A DNA stretch of 8,801 bases from an uncultured Clostridia bacterium (GCA_946641795.1 CAMPBZ010000039.1:1-8801), one strand, 5' to 3'; positions 1 to 5,850 are shown, counted from the stretch's first letter. The notes: generated by a model not told the origin, from the letters alone. Numbers and translations are program-made.

Positions 1-3
1 GAG

Positions 4-51
4 CGCGAGAGGGGGAAGAACTTTTTGCAAAAAGTTCTTCCCCCTCTCGCG
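4..51. repeat. Palindrome A, copy 1 (3' of pfkA)
   Basis: A perfect 48-bp palindrome centred on GC at 27/28: GC-rich outer arms (CGCGAGAGGGGG), then AAGAAC, then a TTTTTGCAAAAA core. It begins 20 bp beyond the pfkA stop codon, so it would lie in the 3' end of the pfkA transcript as a long hairpin. No T-tract follows inside the window, so it is not by itself a standard intrinsic terminator. The terminator-like B hairpin seen after copies 2 and 4 would fall outside the left edge here. Related copies lie at 2395-2444, 5569-5622 and 7461-7510. Confidence 0.9.
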
Positions 52-71
52 GCCTATCCTTCCCCTTTTCC

Positions 72-1145
72 TCACTGTGCAATATGTTCAGCGACGGAGT
101 AAAGGGCAGCGATTTCGGCGCGGCGTTTTTCGCAAACGGCCTTCATTGTTTCAATTTCGGCGGGCGAGAAGCGGTCGAGATCGCCGGGTTTAAGTTTGTT
201 TTTATACATCCGGTCGGTAATGAGTGCGAGGGTAATATCCATACTGTCGATCTTATCCTCGTTTTCGCAAACCACCAGGTTGGATTTGCCCTCCACCAGT
301 TTTTCAACGGCGTAGCAAGCCATGCGGGCGGCGGTTACGCGGTCGCGGGCGGTGGGTCTGCCGCCGCGAATGACGTGGGCGGCGCGGAAGAACTTGCTAT
401 CCAGGCCCACCTCTTTGATTTTGCGGTTGAGCTCTTCGGCGTAGGGGGTACCGTCGGAAGCTTTGAGACCCTCGGCCACCACAACGATCATATTGCGCTT
501 GCCGGCGGCGCGATGTGCGAGCAGGCGTTTGATGGCGGCGTCCTCGTTGAACGGAATTTCGGGAATGGCGCAGGCCACGGCGCCGGAGGCGATGGCGGCG
601 TAAAGGGCGATCTGGCCGCACTCATTGCCCATCAGCTCCACAACGCCAACGCGGGCGTGGGACTCGTGGGTGTCGCGCAGGTTGTCGATCAGCCAAGTGG
701 AAGTATTGATGGCGGTATCCAGGCCGATGGTATAGTCGGTGGCGGTAATATCGTTATCAATGGTGCCGGGAATGCCGATGGAAGGAATGCCGCGCAGGGT
801 CATATCGGTAGCGCCGCGGAAGGTGCCGTCGCCGCCAATGCAGATCAGCGCGTCAATGTTGTACTTCCGGCAGGTGGCAATAGCGGTTTGCATCCCCTCT
901 TCGGTTTTGAATTCGGGGCAGCGGCTGGAATACAGAATGGTGCCGCTTTCGCCGGCAATATCCGAAACTTTGCGCTCGGTCAGCTCTACCAGGTCGTCGT
1001 TGATCAACCCGGCGTAACCGCCGTTAATGCCAATGACGTCAATGCCGAGCTCGGCCGCGCGGTGGACGGCGGCTTTGACGCAGGCGTTCATTCCGGGGGC
1101 GTCGCCGCCGGAAGTTAAAATACCGATTTTTCTGAATTTTTGCAT
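72..1145 (-). CDS. pfkA: ATP-dependent 6-phosphofructokinase
   Basis: Cytosolic glycolytic enzyme that phosphorylates fructose 6-phosphate to fructose 1,6-bisphosphate. The 357-residue product carries the family signatures in order: TSGGDAPGMN (11-20), SSRCPEF (73-79), GGDGT (104-108), PGTIDND (126-132, catalytic Asp130 equivalent to E. coli Asp127), Arg165, VVELMG (168-173), Glu225 and HVIRGGRP (257-264). The Gly in GGDGT and in PGTIDND marks an ATP enzyme; PPi enzymes have Asp and Lys there. It is longer than the usual 320 residues because of a helical tail after about 325. The Arg that usually follows MG is Asn174, and two N-terminal allosteric Arg positions are Lys24 and His28. The start at 1145 is chosen because it follows AAAGG/TAGG ribosome binding sequences and lies 50 bp after a good promoter; an upstream Met at 1376 would run back through both promoters and into the divergent gene. 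Monocistronic as far as visible. Confidence 0.95.
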   Translation of the reverse strand: MQKFRKIGILTSGGDAPGMNACVKAAVHRAAELGIDVIGINGGYAGLINDDLVELTERKVSDIAGESGTILYSSRCPEFKTEEGMQTAIATCRKYNIDALICIGGDGTFRGATDMTLRGIPSIGIPGTIDNDITATDYTIGLDTAINTSTWLIDNLRDTHESHARVGVVELMGNECGQIALYAAIASGAVACAIPEIPFNEDAAIKRLLAHRAAGKRNMIVVVAEGLKASDGTPYAEELNRKIKEVGLDSKFFRAAHVIRGGRPTARDRVTAARMACYAVEKLVEGKSNLVVCENEDKIDSMDITLALITDRMYKNKLKPGDLDRFSPAEIETMKAVCEKRRAEIAALYSVAEHIAQ

Positions 1146-1202
1146 AAACAGACCTAACCTTTCTGCCCGGAAACAAGGGGCGGGCAAAGCATATACATAA
1201 TT

Positions 1203-1231
1203 ATTGTAAACGATTTTATCTCCAAAATCAA
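1203..1231 (-). promoter_or_regulatory. Sigma-A promoter of pfkA
   Basis: On the minus strand, -35 TTGATT (1231-1226) and -10 TACAAT (1208-1203) are separated by 17 bp. Transcription would start near 1196 and give a 5' leader of about 50 nt before the pfkA ATG at 1145. Confidence 0.75.
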
Positions 1232-1278
1232 GATATTTTGGCAAAAAAATGCGATTTTTCAGAAAAAAACGGTTTGCC

Positions 1279-1307
1279 TTGACAAACAGGCGCAAAAGCG
1301 GTATAAT
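1279..1307 (+). promoter_or_regulatory. Consensus sigma-A promoter of the DUF3592-like gene
   Basis: TTGACA (1279-1284), a 17-bp spacer and TATAAT (1302-1307): a perfect vegetative promoter. The start would be near 1314, followed by AGGAGG (1341-1346) and the ATG at 1352. It is divergent from the pfkA promoter, with about 47 bp between the two -35 elements, so the two could share a regulator; no obvious operator was seen. Confidence 0.9.
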
Positions 1308-1351
1308 CAAAGTATCAAAAAGGCTCGCAAAGGGGCCAAAAGGAGGAAATA

Positions 1352-2377
1352 ATGGGATTTGAAAACAAGTTTGCAAGATTGATGCGCAACACCGGGCCGG
1401 CGCGGTTCTTTGTTCCGGCGGGCGTGATCCTGATCGTGTTCGGCATTATTTTAATGACGATGTCTTCCGGGAACTACGTGGAAACCACGGCCAAGGTTAC
1501 CTCGGTTACCGAAGTTGTCAGAATTGACACGGAAGACCAGCAGGAGTACAAAATCGAATTTCAATACGATGTGAACGGAAAGACCTACGACGGAAGCTTT
1601 CAGCTTGAGAAAAAATATCAGGTTGGCGACGAGATGACAATCTACTACGACTCCGCGAACCCCGAAAAGGTGACCAACACCAAAAACGGCAACCTCATCG
1701 GCATTATTATGATCGGCGTTGGGGCGGCGGCAATCGTGGGCGGCATTTTCTTCACCGTCAAGGCCTTCCGCAAAAGCAAGGCGCTGGACGAAGCAATCCC
1801 CGGCGGTAAGCCGGATGCGGCCGTGTTTGACGGCTTTAAGACCGCCGAGGGCGTTACCGAGTACTATTTCAAGTTTGACGGCCATTCGCTCAAACCCGGC
1901 TATCTTGTGGAGGATGCCGACCGCAACCTGCTGTTCGAGGGCAAAATGACCAAGCAGGCGCTCGTCGGCGCACGGACTTACGAGTTCCACAATCACGTTA
2001 CCGGCTCGGTTGCACAGCACCAGATCGGCCACACGGTCACGCAGAGCTTTAACGATGAAATGTTTTCCCGCAAGTCCTGGTTCAAGTTTGACGGCCAGAA
2101 CATTTGGGATCTCTTGCACGAAAAGGGTCTCCTCCTGACCACCGATCTGCACAGCAAGCTCCCCTATCTTGTTTACAACGTCAGCAAGAACGGCGCTCCG
2201 TTCGCCGTCATCGAAACCAGCAGCGTCTATGTCCACGAGGACGAGGAAGCCCAGCATAAACTGGTCATTCCCACCGGCAATATGTTTTACCGCTTCTGGA
2301 CCAACTCCACCGACCTGGAAACCCTCTTTTTAACCATCTTCGCTATCTCCGAAACCGAACAAACGGTCGTGGAGTAA
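1352..2377 (+). CDS. Two-TM membrane protein, DUF3592-like with a large C-terminal domain
   Basis: A 341-residue protein with an ideal start (AGGAGG 5 nt before the ATG). A short basic N-terminus leads into membrane segment 1 (about 19-37). Residues 43-108 form an extracytoplasmic beta-rich stretch of the DUF3592 type: TAKVTSV near the start, then YDVNGKTYDG, then YQVGDEMTIYYD, then NPEKV. Membrane segment 2 is about 115-136, followed by the basic RKSK. The remaining 200 residues are predicted cytoplasmic, without Cys or an obvious active-site motif; they look like alternating beta-strands (for example GYLVEDADRNLLFEGK and LPYLVYNVSKNGAPFAVIE). That pattern is reminiscent of tubby/LURP-one-like beta barrels, but this is only an impression. 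The membrane topology and DUF3592-like segment are seen in the sequence; the function is unknown. It stands alone in its transcription unit and ends 17 bp before palindrome A copy 2. Confidence 0.85.
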   Translation: MGFENKFARLMRNTGPARFFVPAGVILIVFGIILMTMSSGNYVETTAKVTSVTEVVRIDTEDQQEYKIEFQYDVNGKTYDGSFQLEKKYQVGDEMTIYYDSANPEKVTNTKNGNLIGIIMIGVGAAAIVGGIFFTVKAFRKSKALDEAIPGGKPDAAVFDGFKTAEGVTEYYFKFDGHSLKPGYLVEDADRNLLFEGKMTKQALVGARTYEFHNHVTGSVAQHQIGHTVTQSFNDEMFSRKSWFKFDGQNIWDLLHEKGLLLTTDLHSKLPYLVYNVSKNGAPFAVIETSSVYVHEDEEAQHKLVIPTGNMFYRFWTNSTDLETLFLTIFAISETEQTVVE

Positions 2378-2394
2378 GGATTTTTATGGAAGGC

Positions 2395-2444
2395 CGCGAG
2401 GGGGGAGGAAACTTTTTTGCAAAAAAGTTTCGTCCCCCCTCGCG
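2395..2444. repeat. Palindrome A, copy 2
   Basis: A 50-bp palindrome centred at 2419/2420 with one mismatched pair (G2407/G2432). The arms are CGCGAGGGGGGAGGAAAC and the core is TTTTTTGCAAAAAA. It starts 17 bp after the stop of the DUF3592-like gene and runs directly into module B at 2441. Confidence 0.9.
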
Positions 2445-2524
2445 CTCCCCTACTTTCAAAAAACTCCCAAACGAGTTTTGGGAGTTTTTGAAGACGGCCT
2501 TATTCTCGGCTCCGAGTGGGGTTT
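2441..2524 (+). repeat. 84-bp B module, copy 1
   Basis: This segment aligns without gaps to the minus strand of 7464-7381, with 76 of 84 positions identical by hand count. It contains the B hairpin (2459-2489) and a tail with the CTCCGAGTGGGGTTT sequence that opens repeat unit U1. It overlaps the last bases of palindrome A copy 2. Confidence 0.9.
2459..2489 (+). terminator. Rho-independent terminator (B hairpin)
   Basis: A 13-bp stem, AAAAACTCCCAAA against TTTGGGAGTTTTT, with a CGAGT loop. The A-tract on one side and T-tract on the other let it act in both directions. It is the first convincing terminator after the DUF3592-like gene. Confidence 0.8.
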
Positions 2525-2668
2525 TATTTTTTTGGTGTTACGAGGCCGGTTTTGTAAACCAAAGTTTTGGCTCCCCGCACTGCGGGGCCGGGCGGGGCTT
2601 TATCTTTTCAGCATTACAAAATCTGTTTCACTAACCCCGAACCGGCTCCCGGCACTGCCGGGCGCGCC

Positions 2669-2687
2669 AGCCCGCGAAACGCGGGCT
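2669..2687. repeat. GC hairpin
   Basis: AGCCCGCG, AAA, CGCGGGCT: an 8-bp perfect stem with an AAA loop, followed by TTG. It is the first of three adjacent hairpins between U units 2 and 3. Confidence 0.75.
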
Positions 2688-2691
2688 TTGA

Positions 2692-2731
2692 AAGAAAAAG
2701 AGCACCGTCTTTTCACGGTGCTCTTTTTCTT
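2692..2731. terminator. Strong bidirectional intrinsic terminator
   Basis: A 17-bp perfect stem, AAGAAAAAGAGCACCGT paired with its complement, around a CTTTTC loop. It has a GC core with an A-tract on the left and a T-tract on the right. It has no gene of its own within 300 bp upstream, so it backs up the terminator at 2459-2489 or belongs to an element inserted between the U repeats. Confidence 0.85.
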
Positions 2732-2733
2732 GT

Positions 2734-2766
2734 GCTTTGGCATTCGCCAAAGGCGAATGCCAAAGC
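2734..2766. repeat. Long perfect hairpin
   Basis: A 15-bp perfect stem (GCTTTGGCATTCGCC) with an AAA loop, 2 bp after the terminator hairpin. There is no T-tract. It closes the three-hairpin block and abuts U unit 3. Confidence 0.8.
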
Positions 2767-2908
2767 CGGCGCGGCGGGGAAACCTTTATCTTCCCGGCGT
2801 TTTTGAAATCAATTCTGCAAACCCCCGAATTGGCCCCCGGCACTGCCGGGCGGCTCCCGATGGGGCTTTATTTTTTTTGGCGTTATGAAATCGGTTCTGC
2901 GAGCCCAA

Positions 2909-2990
2909 GAATTGGAACCGGGCTTGCCCGGCCGCACTGCGGGGAATTGGAGCCGGGCTTGCCCGGCGGCACCGCCGGGTCAAGAATTGG
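2909..2990 (+). repeat. Short GAATTGG / CCGGGC-TT-GCCCGG repeats
   Basis: GAATTGG occurs at 2909-2915, 2944-2950 and 2984-2990. The first two copies are each followed after 2 bp by the same hairpin CCGGGCTTGCCCGG (2918-2931, 2953-2966), with CCGCACTGCGG (2932-2942) between them. They look like partial amplifications of the end of U unit 4. Confidence 0.7.
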
Positions 2991-3084
2991 CACCTTGCGC
3001 TGCCCTGTTTTACCAAAATTTTCCAAAAATTATGATAAATATTTAACAATCAAGAGATTTTCGCGAAAAATAAATGAAAAAACG

Positions 3085-3150
3085 AGTGTATTTTTGCATA
3101 AAACAAGTGTATAAAGTGCATTATTTGATATAAAATTATCAATCTGATAA
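3085..3150 (+). promoter_or_regulatory. Candidate operators upstream of serC
   Basis: In an A/T-rich region (3010-3178), AGTGTAT followed by GCAT occurs twice, at 3085 and 3106, spaced 21 bp start to start (two helical turns). Next come the overlapping dyads TTGATA-TAAAAT-TATCAA (3125-3142) and TTATCA-ATC-TGATAA (3136-3150), ending 28 bp before the -35 box. The arrangement suits an activator or repressor of serine synthesis, but no known box was recognised; the repeats are seen and the role is inferred. Confidence 0.4.
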
Positions 3151-3178
3151 ATTTTTAACACAATTTTTGCAAAAGGTA

Positions 3179-3206
3179 TTGACATTTTCCAGCAAAATGG
3201 TATAAT
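3179..3206 (+). promoter_or_regulatory. Sigma-A promoter of serC-serA
   Basis: TTGACA (3179-3184) and TATAAT (3201-3206) with a 16-bp spacer. Transcription would begin near 3213, leaving a leader of about 79 nt before the serC ATG. Confidence 0.85.
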
Positions 3207-3222
3207 AGTTCCAATATCTTTT

Positions 3223-3267
3223 TTGCAGGGCAGAGTGGCTTGTACAGCCGTTCTTCGCGCCTTGCAA
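3223..3267 (+). promoter_or_regulatory. Folded 5' leader of serC
   Basis: TTGCAGGGC (3223-3231) pairs with GCCTTGCAA (3259-3267) through 9 pairs including one G-U. Inside it, GGCT (3237-3240) pairs with AGCC (3246-3249). The stem ends 9 nt before the AGGAGG at 3277-3282. It is too short for the T-box or other common riboswitches I know, and no terminator is present, so any control would be translational or on RNA stability. Confidence 0.4.
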
Positions 3268-3291
3268 GCCCAATTAAGGAGGAACTTTCAA

Positions 3292-4386
3292 ATGATCGAT
3301 CGCGTGTATAATTTTTCGGCGGGGCCCTCGATGCTTCCGCTTCCGGTGCTCCAAAAGGCGGCCGCCGAGCTTGTCAACTATGGCGAGAGCGGAATGTCGG
3401 TAATGGAAATGTCCCACCGTTCGGCCGATTACGAGCCCATCATTGCCGACGCCGAGGCGCTCCTGCGCAAGCTGATGAACATTCCCGAAAACTACAAAGT
3501 CCTGTTTTTGCAGGGCGGGGCTTCCACCCAGTTTGCCGCCGTTCCGCTCAACCTGATCCGCCGCACCGGCAAGGCCGACTATGTGGTGTCCGGCCAGTTT
3601 TCGGGCAAGGCGTTCAAGGAGGCGCAAAAGCTGGGCTACGACGTTGTTTGCGCCGCAACCACCAAGGACGATAACTTTGACCACGTTCCCGCGCTGACCA
3701 AAGAGAGCTTCCGCCCCGACGCCGCCTACGTTCACATTTGCTACAACAACACCATTTACGGTACCAAGTACCCCGCAATCCCCGACACCGGCGACATTCC
3801 GCTGGTGGCCGATATGTCCTCCTGCATCATCTCCGAGCCGGTGGACGTTTCCCGTTTCGGCGTGATCTATGCCGGCGCGCAGAAGAATATGGCGCCCGCC
3901 GGAATGACGCTGGTCATTGTGCGCGAGGATCTTTTGGACTATGCCGAGCCGACTATGCCCACCATGCTGGAATGGAAGACGATGGCCGAAAACGGCTCCA
4001 TGTACAACACGCCGCCCTGCTACACCATCTATATGGCAAAGCTGGTTTACGAGTGGATCCTCGGCCTGGGCGGCTTGGACGTGATGAAGGCGATGAACGA
4101 GAAGAAAGCCAACCTGCTTTACGGCTATCTTGACAGCCAGGATTACTACATTGCCCCGGTACAAAAGAACAGCCGCTCGATGATGAACGTTACCTTTATT
4201 ACCGGCAACCCCGATTTGGATAAGAAATTTGCCGCCGACGCCGCCAAAGCCGGCCTCAAAAACCTGAAAGGCCACCGCTCGGTGGGCGGTATGCGCGCCT
4301 CCATTTACAACGCAATGCCCTACGAGGGTGTGGAAAAGCTGGTGGCGTTTATGAAACAATTTGCCGCCGAAAACCCCAAAGCATAA
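3292..4386 (+). CDS. serC: Phosphoserine aminotransferase
   Basis: Second step of serine synthesis: PLP-dependent conversion of 3-phosphohydroxypyruvate and glutamate to O-phosphoserine and 2-oxoglutarate, in the cytosol. The 364-residue product has normal family length. Family landmarks are YNFSAGPSMLP at the N-terminus, MSHRS, FLQGGASTQF (phosphate-binding region), GAQKN with the PLP lysine at Lys198, and HRSVGGMRASIYNAM with His328, Arg329 and Arg335; the last four positions match the E. coli enzyme's numbering exactly. The start at 3292 is set by AGGAGG (3277-3282) 9 nt upstream; an earlier in-frame Met at 3223 lies in the leader stem and would add 23 residues outside the conserved fold. 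serA follows after 18 bp on the same transcript. Confidence 0.97.
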   Translation: MIDRVYNFSAGPSMLPLPVLQKAAAELVNYGESGMSVMEMSHRSADYEPIIADAEALLRKLMNIPENYKVLFLQGGASTQFAAVPLNLIRRTGKADYVVSGQFSGKAFKEAQKLGYDVVCAATTKDDNFDHVPALTKESFRPDAAYVHICYNNTIYGTKYPAIPDTGDIPLVADMSSCIISEPVDVSRFGVIYAGAQKNMAPAGMTLVIVREDLLDYAEPTMPTMLEWKTMAENGSMYNTPPCYTIYMAKLVYEWILGLGGLDVMKAMNEKKANLLYGYLDSQDYYIAPVQKNSRSMMNVTFITGNPDLDKKFAADAAKAGLKNLKGHRSVGGMRASIYNAMPYEGVEKLVAFMKQFAAENPKA

Positions 4387-4404
4387 GGAAGGGAAGAAAG
4401 CAAA

Positions 4405-5553
4405 ATGAAAATTCAACTGCTCAATAAAATTGCCCAGGTGGGTCTGAACGAGCTTGGCTCCGACTACACCATCGGCGAAAGCGTCGAAAACCCGGACGGC
4501 ATTCTCGTCCGTTCGGCGGCTATGCACGAAATGGAGTTTGGCAAGGCTCTCAAAGCCATTGCCCGCGCCGGCGCCGGCGTAAACAACATTCCCATTGACC
4601 GTTGCAGTCAGGCGGGCATCGTCGTTTTCAACACGCCGGGCGCCAATGCCAACGGCGTCAAAGAGCTTGCCGTTCTGGCGCTTCTGCTCGCCGCGCGCGA
4701 TGTGGTGGGCGGTGTGGAATGGGCCAAGACCCTGACCACTGATGTTGCCAAGCAGGTGGAAAAAGGCAAAGCGCAGTTTGCCGGCACCGAGCTGTTTGGC
4801 AAAACGCTGGGCGTTATCGGTCTGGGCGCCATTGGCGGTATGATCGCCAACACGGCCATCCACCTGGGAATGAAGGTGGTGGGGTGCGATCCTTTCCTTT
4901 CGGTAGAGGGCGCCTGGAACCTGAACCACCGCGTAGAGCGCGCCGCGACCTTTGACCAGGTTTTTGAGGTTGCCGACTATATCACGCTCCACGTTCCCGC
5001 CACCGAGCAAACCAAGGGCATGATCAATGCCGAAAGCATTGCCAAAATGAAGGACGGCGCCAAGCTCATCAACCTTGCCCGCGCCGATCTGGTGGTCGCC
5101 GCCGATCTGGTTGCCGCGCTGCAAAGCGGCAAGCTCTCGGCCTATGTGACCGACTTTCCCACCGAGGAGATCCTCGGCGCCCCCCACGCGGTTGCCATTC
5201 CGCACCTGGGCGCTTCCACCGAGGAAAGCGAAAACAACTGCGCCGTTATGGCGGCGCGCGAGCTGGACGATTACCTGCGAAACGGCAACATTACCAACAG
5301 CGTCAATTTCCCGGCCGTTTCTTCGCCGCGCACCGGTGAAGCGCGCATTTGCGCCCTGCACGCCAACGTCCCCGCCATCATCGCCAAAATTTCTACCGCC
5401 CTCTCCGAAGAGGGGTTGAACATTGAAAATATGACCAATAAATCCAAGGGTGACAACGCCTACACCGTCCTGGACGTTGGCGCCGTACCCTCGCAAAAGG
5501 CCATCGACCACATCGCCGCCATTCCCGGAATGTATAAGGTCAGAGTGGTGTGA
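4405..5553 (+). CDS. serA: D-3-phosphoglycerate dehydrogenase (short form with ACT domain)
   Basis: First committed step of serine synthesis: NAD-dependent oxidation of 3-phosphoglycerate to 3-phosphohydroxypyruvate, the substrate of the upstream SerC. The 382-residue product has a D-2-hydroxyacid dehydrogenase fold. It shows an NAD-binding Gly motif GLGAIGG (139-145), an acidic residue for the adenosine ribose at Asp162, catalytic Arg226 (in LARADL), a Glu at 254/255 and His267 (in PHLGAST). An ACT domain follows at about 313-382, the usual place for serine feedback control. The intervening ASB-type domain of long SerA enzymes is absent. The ribosome binding site AAGGAAGGGA begins at the serC stop codon. 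The operon ends 15 bp before a degenerate palindrome A. Confidence 0.96.
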   Translation: MKIQLLNKIAQVGLNELGSDYTIGESVENPDGILVRSAAMHEMEFGKALKAIARAGAGVNNIPIDRCSQAGIVVFNTPGANANGVKELAVLALLLAARDVVGGVEWAKTLTTDVAKQVEKGKAQFAGTELFGKTLGVIGLGAIGGMIANTAIHLGMKVVGCDPFLSVEGAWNLNHRVERAATFDQVFEVADYITLHVPATEQTKGMINAESIAKMKDGAKLINLARADLVVAADLVAALQSGKLSAYVTDFPTEEILGAPHAVAIPHLGASTEESENNCAVMAARELDDYLRNGNITNSVNFPAVSSPRTGEARICALHANVPAIIAKISTALSEEGLNIENMTNKSKGDNAYTVLDVGAVPSQKAIDHIAAIPGMYKVRVV

Positions 5554-5568
5554 GGGGAATAGGGACAC

Positions 5569-5622
5569 CATGAGGGGGGGGAGGAGAACTTTTCTTGAAA
5601 GAAAATGTCCTCCTCCCCCTCT
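5569..5622. repeat. Palindrome A, copy 3 (degenerate)
   Basis: An imperfect hairpin 15 bp after the serA stop. GGGGGAGGAG (5577-5586) pairs with CTCCTCCCCC (5610-5619); after a small internal loop, TTTTCTT (5590-5596) pairs with AAGAAAA (5599-5605). It has the same plan as the other A copies (G-rich arm, A/T core, C-rich arm) but has lost the CGCG ends and the TTTGCAAA centre. Confidence 0.65.
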
Positions 5623-5637
5623 TCCTGTTGCGGTGCC

Positions 5638-5676
5638 CAAAATTTTGTTGCGCGGCGCCGCCGCTTCAAAATTTTG
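5638..5676. repeat. Paired CAAAATTTTG palindromes around a GC core
   Basis: CAAAATTTTG occurs at 5638-5647 and 5667-5676, flanking GCGGCGCCGC (5652-5661). The whole 39 bp can fold as a 10-bp stem with an inner GC hairpin. It lies in a GC-rich stretch (5623-5722) that separates palindrome A copy 3 from a B-like sequence. No function is known. Confidence 0.6.
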
Positions 5677-5722
5677 ACCGCGGCCACTCCTCCCGCTCCC
5701 TTGCTCCGCCCCCGGCGGCGGT

Positions 5723-5760
5723 CGCGCTCGTCCCCCTACTCTCTAAAAGAACTTTGGGAT
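5723..5760 (+). repeat. B-module-like remnant
   Basis: The sequence from CGCGCTC through CCCCCTACT, CTCTAAAAGAACT and TTGGGA resembles the start of module B at 2441-2470 (CGCGCTCCCCTACTTTC, AAAAAACTCCC), with small insertions. It suggests that the serA 3' module was once the same A+B arrangement and was later split. Confidence 0.4.
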
Positions 5761-5777
5761 AAAGGGAAAAGACTTTT

Positions 5778-5815
5778 GCTCCGTTTTTTGAAAAAGCGGG
5801 GCGATTTTTTCTTTT
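5778..5815 (+). terminator. Probable terminator of serC-serA
   Basis: GCTCCG followed by TTTTT (5778-5788) pairs with AAAAA and CGGGGC (5791-5802) with one bulged G at 5796 and one U-G pair. The hairpin is followed by CGA and a T-rich tract to 5815. It lies 225 bp after serA and just before the next promoter. Confidence 0.55.
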
Positions 5816-5821
5816 GCGGGA

Positions 5822-5850
5822 TTGCAAAACCCGTCGATTTCTGTTATACT
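5822..5850 (+). promoter_or_regulatory. Sigma-A promoter of the DUF3784/FNT/kinase operon
   Basis: TTGCAA (5822-5827), a 17-bp spacer and TATACT (5845-5850), with TG one base upstream of the -10 (extended -10). An inverted repeat TTTTGC / GCAAAA (5812-5817, 5824-5829) overlaps the -35 box and could be an operator. Confidence 0.75.

Larger units (their letters stand above)
2507..2931 (+). repeat. Four degenerate U repeat units of about 80 bp
   Basis: Units are at 2507-2587, 2588-2662, 2766-2850 and 2851-2931. Each opens with a GGGG followed within a few bases by TTTAT, continues with a block resembling GGCGTTATGAAATCGGTTCTGC and an AACCCC-like block, and ends with a short GC hairpin: CCCCGCACTGCGGGG (2573-2587), CCCGGCACTGCCGGG (2648-2662 and 2836-2850) or CCGGGCTTGCCCGG (2918-2931). 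Units 1 and 4 are the closest pair and both begin CGGCTCC. Units 2 and 3 are separated by a three-hairpin block. Open frames across the area read through the repeats without a ribosome binding site, so I treat the region as non-coding. Confidence 0.8.

Noticed and set aside
84..1118. A 344-codon plus-strand frame opposite pfkA
   Set aside because: Antisense shadow of pfkA; the translation is Gly/Ala-rich repetitive sequence without family features.
1146..1376. 77-residue N-terminal extension of PfkA
   Set aside because: It would read through both divergent promoters and past the start of the neighbouring gene; the conserved PFK N-terminus begins at the Met at 1145.
1451..2257. A 268-codon minus-strand frame opposite the DUF3592-like gene
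   Set aside because: Antisense shadow; no ribosome binding site or recognisable motif.
2507..2931. CRISPR array or integron attC array
   Set aside because: The units are degenerate and contiguous, without unique spacers, cas genes, cassette genes or an integrase nearby.
2386..3114. Several open frames of 70-136 codons in the repeat-rich spacer
   Set aside because: They translate palindrome A, module B and the U repeats. Similar peptides arise at 7379-7774 from the second module copy only because the DNA is repeated. No ribosome binding site or family match.
3213..3291. T-box or other known riboswitch before serC
   Set aside because: The leader is only about 79 nt, lacks a T-box sequence and any terminator/antiterminator pair.
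3274..5640. A 788-codon open frame on the minus strand opposite serC-serA
   Set aside because: It is the antisense shadow of two certain genes with GC-rich third positions. Its translation is low-complexity (rich in Gly, His and Val), has no ribosome binding site and spans the intergenic gap.
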